A DNA stretch of 27,093 nucleotides from positions 1 to 27,093 of the IMG/VR virus record IMGVR_UViG_3300037189_018721. One strand, written 5' to 3'. Positions 25,043-27,093 of this stretch are shown here, in pieces. Position 1 is the stretch's first letter, and every line of letters begins with the position of its first letter. The DNA comes from a virus. The translations under genes and the position numbers were made by a program. The notes beneath the pieces were generated by a model. It was given only the letters and a program-made list of their open reading frames with translations. It was not told the DNA's origin and made no database searches.

Positions 25043-25920
25043 GTAATATTCAAGGTTCAACATACATTTATGATTTTAGCAATTTGGTAAAAAACCATGT
25101 TGTAGGAAATGTATTTTATCGTGACGGCAAATTTATTTTGTCAAATAGCGGATCTGTATTTGATGAATTATTGAAAGATAGAAGTAATCTCAATGAACCT
25201 TTATATGATATTACATATAAAAGTCAACAAACAATTTATGAAAAACAAGTTATTTGTCGTATTGAGCCGGGTGAATTTAATTATAGTACAAATCCAAGTG
25301 CATTAATTCCAAATAATTTTATATACGACATCGATAAAAATAATTTATTTAATTTTATTGATTTGGATCTCATTTTTAGATATATTAATTATAAAATTAA
25401 TGGTAATTATAGTTGGTTTGATTATATAGAATCTACTGATGACGACTATCAATGGTATTCTGCATATTATGCTAAATACAATTTGAAAAATAAAGGAGCC
25501 GATTATATTGCTCCATATGTAGATTATTTAGAATCCATTTATACGACATTTGATATTGACGGCAACAATAAAGTGTATATTAATGATTTATACATGTTTT
25601 TTAAATATTTTACTAATAGTTTAACAAAAGACGTTGTGTTTAGATATGTTGATTTAAAATCAACACGAAAAAATATAGAATCAATAACTACATATTTGGA
25701 TACGATGACCGGTAAAAATGGTTATGGAAAAATAAAACCTGAATTCTTTAATTTTGATATTAGTTCGTCTATGGATAAGACTGGTTCTTATTTAGCTCCA
25801 TTCATCACTACAGTTGGATTATATAATGGTGTAGATTTAGTTGGAGTCGCTAAATTAGGCATGCCGATTAAAAATAGTGGAGAATTACCATTAAATATTT
25901 TAGTTAAATGGGATATTTAA
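25039..25920 (+). CDS. Virion protein with two dockerin-like EF-hand loops
   Basis: 293 residues. Two 12-residue calcium-loop matches are visible: D97-I-D-K-N-N-L-F-N-F-I-D108 and D172-I-D-G-N-N-K-V-Y-I-N-D183, each followed by a hydrophobic helix (LDLIFRYI, LYMFFKYF), as in dockerin type I repeats. They are ~75 residues apart, more than in a normal dockerin. The protein also carries EFNYSTNPS (79-87) and TTVGLYNGVDLVGVAKLG (257-274), the same C-terminal module as the protein at 21912; the loop region lies between the two halves. It probably binds calcium and stabilises a virion interface; the cohesin-type partner, if any, is unknown. Confidence 0.8.
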   Translation: MSNIQGSTYIYDFSNLVKNHVVGNVFYRDGKFILSNSGSVFDELLKDRSNLNEPLYDITYKSQQTIYEKQVICRIEPGEFNYSTNPSALIPNNFIYDIDKNNLFNFIDLDLIFRYINYKINGNYSWFDYIESTDDDYQWYSAYYAKYNLKNKGADYIAPYVDYLESIYTTFDIDGNNKVYINDLYMFFKYFTNSLTKDVVFRYVDLKSTRKNIESITTYLDTMTGKNGYGKIKPEFFNFDISSSMDKTGSYLAPFITTVGLYNGVDLVGVAKLGMPIKNSGELPLNILVKWDI

Positions 25921-25923
25921 TAA

Positions 25924-25936
25924 TATTTATAAAATA
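25924..25936 (+). promoter_or_regulatory. Candidate late promoter box, TATTTATAAAATA
   Basis: Identical to 3195-3207 and also intergenic. TATAAAAT is close to the T4 late -10 element. It ends 14 nt before the ATG at 25951 and could transcribe the last three genes separately from the long structural block. Support is only the repeat and the presence of a gp55-like sigma gene. Confidence 0.35.
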
Positions 25937-25950
25937 TAACCATATAAATT

Positions 25951-26247
25951 ATGCCAATTCCAATTACCAGAGAGTCATTAAATATCACCCTTGAAGAAAG
26001 ATATGCCAAGCAAAAAGCTGGCGGTGCATTTGATGCTAAGAATATTGTAACTCAAGCAGATACTATTGCTCCTTTAGAAAAACCATCCGACAAAGGTATG
26101 GCTTATACTATTGATAAAGGTGGATTTCGCGTAGGAATGCCTGTAGGATTGAGTGATTTAGCGGATGTTCCTGATCGTAAAAACAGTGTTTCTAAAGAAT
26201 TAAGTAGTTATAGTAAAGGATTATCAGATAAAAAGTATAAACCATAA
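25951..26247 (+). CDS. Small unknown protein after the structural block
   Basis: Not recognised. 98 residues, beginning MPIPITRESLNITLEERYAK, polar, with no membrane segment; the second half has a GFRVGMPVGLSDLADVPDRK stretch and a Lys/Ser-rich end. It sits 30 nt after the last virion gene behind a candidate promoter box and 22 nt before the RuvC-like gene. It could be a minor virion or assembly protein. Confidence 0.72.
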   Translation: MPIPITRESLNITLEERYAKQKAGGAFDAKNIVTQADTIAPLEKPSDKGMAYTIDKGGFRVGMPVGLSDLADVPDRKNSVSKELSSYSKGLSDKKYKP

Positions 26248-26269
26248 AGTATTTACTATATATGGTTAT

Positions 26270-26767
26270 ATGACACTTGGATATGATGCCAGCACGACCA
26301 CCGTAGGGTGGTCTTTTTTTGATAACAATGAAGTTCAGGACTGTGGATTTATTGATATCAGTAAATTAAACACAAACAAAGAAAAAGCATTTTATGTTAT
26401 TGATACATTAAAATCGCATCCACTTATAGGTAAAGTTGATAAAATAAATTTAGAAGCTGCATTAAGTGGATTCATGAGTGGACGATCAAGTCAACAAGTT
26501 ATTATTAAACTCACTCGATTTAATGCGTTATTTGAATATATTATAAGTGAATATTATAAAATTCCAGTCACATTATTGAGCGTAAATACAATTCGTAAAA
26601 AAGCATTTGGTAAATGCCGTATTAAAGGAATGAAATCAAAAGATTTTGTAAAGGCCCAATTAGATCTTAGAATGAAACTTGCAAAATGGGACAAATTTAA
26701 AAAGAATGGGAATTGGGATGATCGTAATTTTGATATGTATGATGCAATTGTGTGCTCTATGTATTAA
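26270..26767 (+). CDS. RuvC-like Holliday junction resolvase / RNase H-fold nuclease
   Basis: 165 residues, close to RuvC length. The four acidic residues of the RuvC active site are present: D6 in GYDAS, E62 in NLEAALSGF, and D155 and D158 in DMYDAI. It would cut four-way and branched DNA with Mg2+, clearing replication intermediates before packaging, the job done by endonuclease VII in T4. D6 fixes the start at 26270, because any later start loses it. A strong terminator-like hairpin lies inside codons 9-17. The next gene begins 2 nt after the stop. Confidence 0.92.
   Translation: MTLGYDASTTTVGWSFFDNNEVQDCGFIDISKLNTNKEKAFYVIDTLKSHPLIGKVDKINLEAALSGFMSGRSSQQVIIKLTRFNALFEYIISEYYKIPVTLLSVNTIRKKAFGKCRIKGMKSKDFVKAQLDLRMKLAKWDKFKKNGNWDDRNFDMYDAIVCSMY
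26296..26320 (+). terminator. Intrinsic terminator hairpin inside the RuvC-like coding sequence
   Basis: GACCACC (26296-26302) pairs perfectly with GGTGGTC (26307-26313) around a GTAG loop, followed by seven T (26314-26320). All of it is coding (T10-V-G-W-S-F-F region). The seven-pair GC-rich stem is very unusual in this AT-rich DNA. It could end read-through from the structural genes, with ribosomes on the message suppressing termination. Confidence 0.75.
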
Positions 26768-26769
26768 AT

Positions 26770-27093
26770 ATGACAAGAGAAGCAATACTTGAACTCATTC
26801 GTAAAGTTAAAAAATTAGCCGATAAAGGTGTCGGCGGCGAATCAATTGCTGCTAAAGCTAAATTTAAAACGCTTTGTGAAAAATATAATTTATCTGAAAA
26901 AGATTTTGATTTAGCAGAATCTGAAACTTCTAATAGATATTTTATTTATAAAAATGAACATCACCGGGCACTATTATCAAATATTATTTGTATGATTTTA
27001 GATGTACCTGTATTTAAATGCGGCGAATCAAATAATGTAATGCGTATTAAAATGACTGATTCTCAATATGCAGATACTATTGAAGCGTACAAT
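26770..27093 (+). CDS. DUF2786-like protein, 3' end cut by window
   Basis: 108 residues are visible and the frame stays open to the last base, so the gene is partial. The ATG at 26770 is 2 nt after the RuvC-like stop. The N-terminal ~47 residues (ILELIRKVKKLADKGVGGES, then AAKAKFKTLCEKYNLSEKDF) fit the helical DUF2786 pattern: small-residue-rich helices and a YxLSExD turn. The following part (FIYKNEHHRALLSNIICMIL) begins a second domain with a His pair. Function of the family is not known. Confidence 0.8.
   Translation, partial: MTREAILELIRKVKKLADKGVGGESIAAKAKFKTLCEKYNLSEKDFDLAESETSNRYFIYKNEHHRALLSNIICMILDVPVFKCGESNNVMRIKMTDSQYADTIEAYN

Noticed and set aside
1-27093. Recoding of TAG to an amino acid
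   Set aside because: All genes read through full expected lengths in the standard code with no in-frame TAG; only avoidance as a stop can be claimed.

Overview
The window is a piece of a tailed-phage (myovirus) genome, distantly related to phage T4. All supported genes lie on the + strand. They are packed tightly, often with ATGA start/stop overlaps, and base composition is very AT-rich (about 30% GC by eye). T4-type identities include a late sigma factor like gp55, a baseplate wedge protein like gp25, one like gp6, a central spike protein, PhoH, a RuvC-like resolvase and thymidylate synthase. Almost no start codon has a Shine-Dalgarno sequence; starts follow A/T-rich leaders. That pattern fits a host in the Bacteroidota (inference; no host gene is present).

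Layout. 1-911: end of thymidylate synthase and a small overlapping gene. 1004-4331: a vWA-domain protein, several small unknowns and a PhoH-family ATPase, separated by two hairpin terminators. 4358-6714: two tail-fibre-like proteins with SSYA heptad repeats. 6734-7675: a glycosyltransferase. 7756-9224: two membrane proteins and a 46-residue acidic protein. 9221-10141: the gp55-like late sigma factor. 10161-25920: a long late structural block. It holds a small unknown, the spike, a small unknown, gp25-like, gp6-like, a DNRLRE-type protein, a small unknown, a 1362-residue protein with a LamG-like domain, and five further virion proteins including an FG-GAP beta-propeller and a protein with dockerin-like calcium loops. 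25951-27093: a small unknown, the RuvC-like nuclease and a DUF2786-like gene cut by the window end.

How the genes work together (inference from families). ThyA makes dTMP for phage DNA. The late sigma factor would direct transcription of the baseplate and fibre genes. Spike, gp25-like and gp6-like proteins form the baseplate. The fibres, LamG, FG-GAP and dockerin-like proteins decorate the baseplate or fibres and probably meet the host surface. RuvC-like activity resolves branched DNA before packaging.

Most interesting signals. (1) Three intergenic terminators each directly follow a TATAAT-like box and lie 17-35 nt before the next ATG, as if terminator and promoter were fused. (2) A strong terminator hairpin lies inside the first 17 codons of the RuvC-like gene. 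(3) Two virion proteins share a C-terminal module, and in one of them a segment with two dockerin-like loops is inserted in that module. (4) One virion protein looks like a seven-bladed FG-GAP propeller. No tRNA, CRISPR array, insertion sequence or attachment site was seen, and no gene-free stretch exceeds 136 bases.
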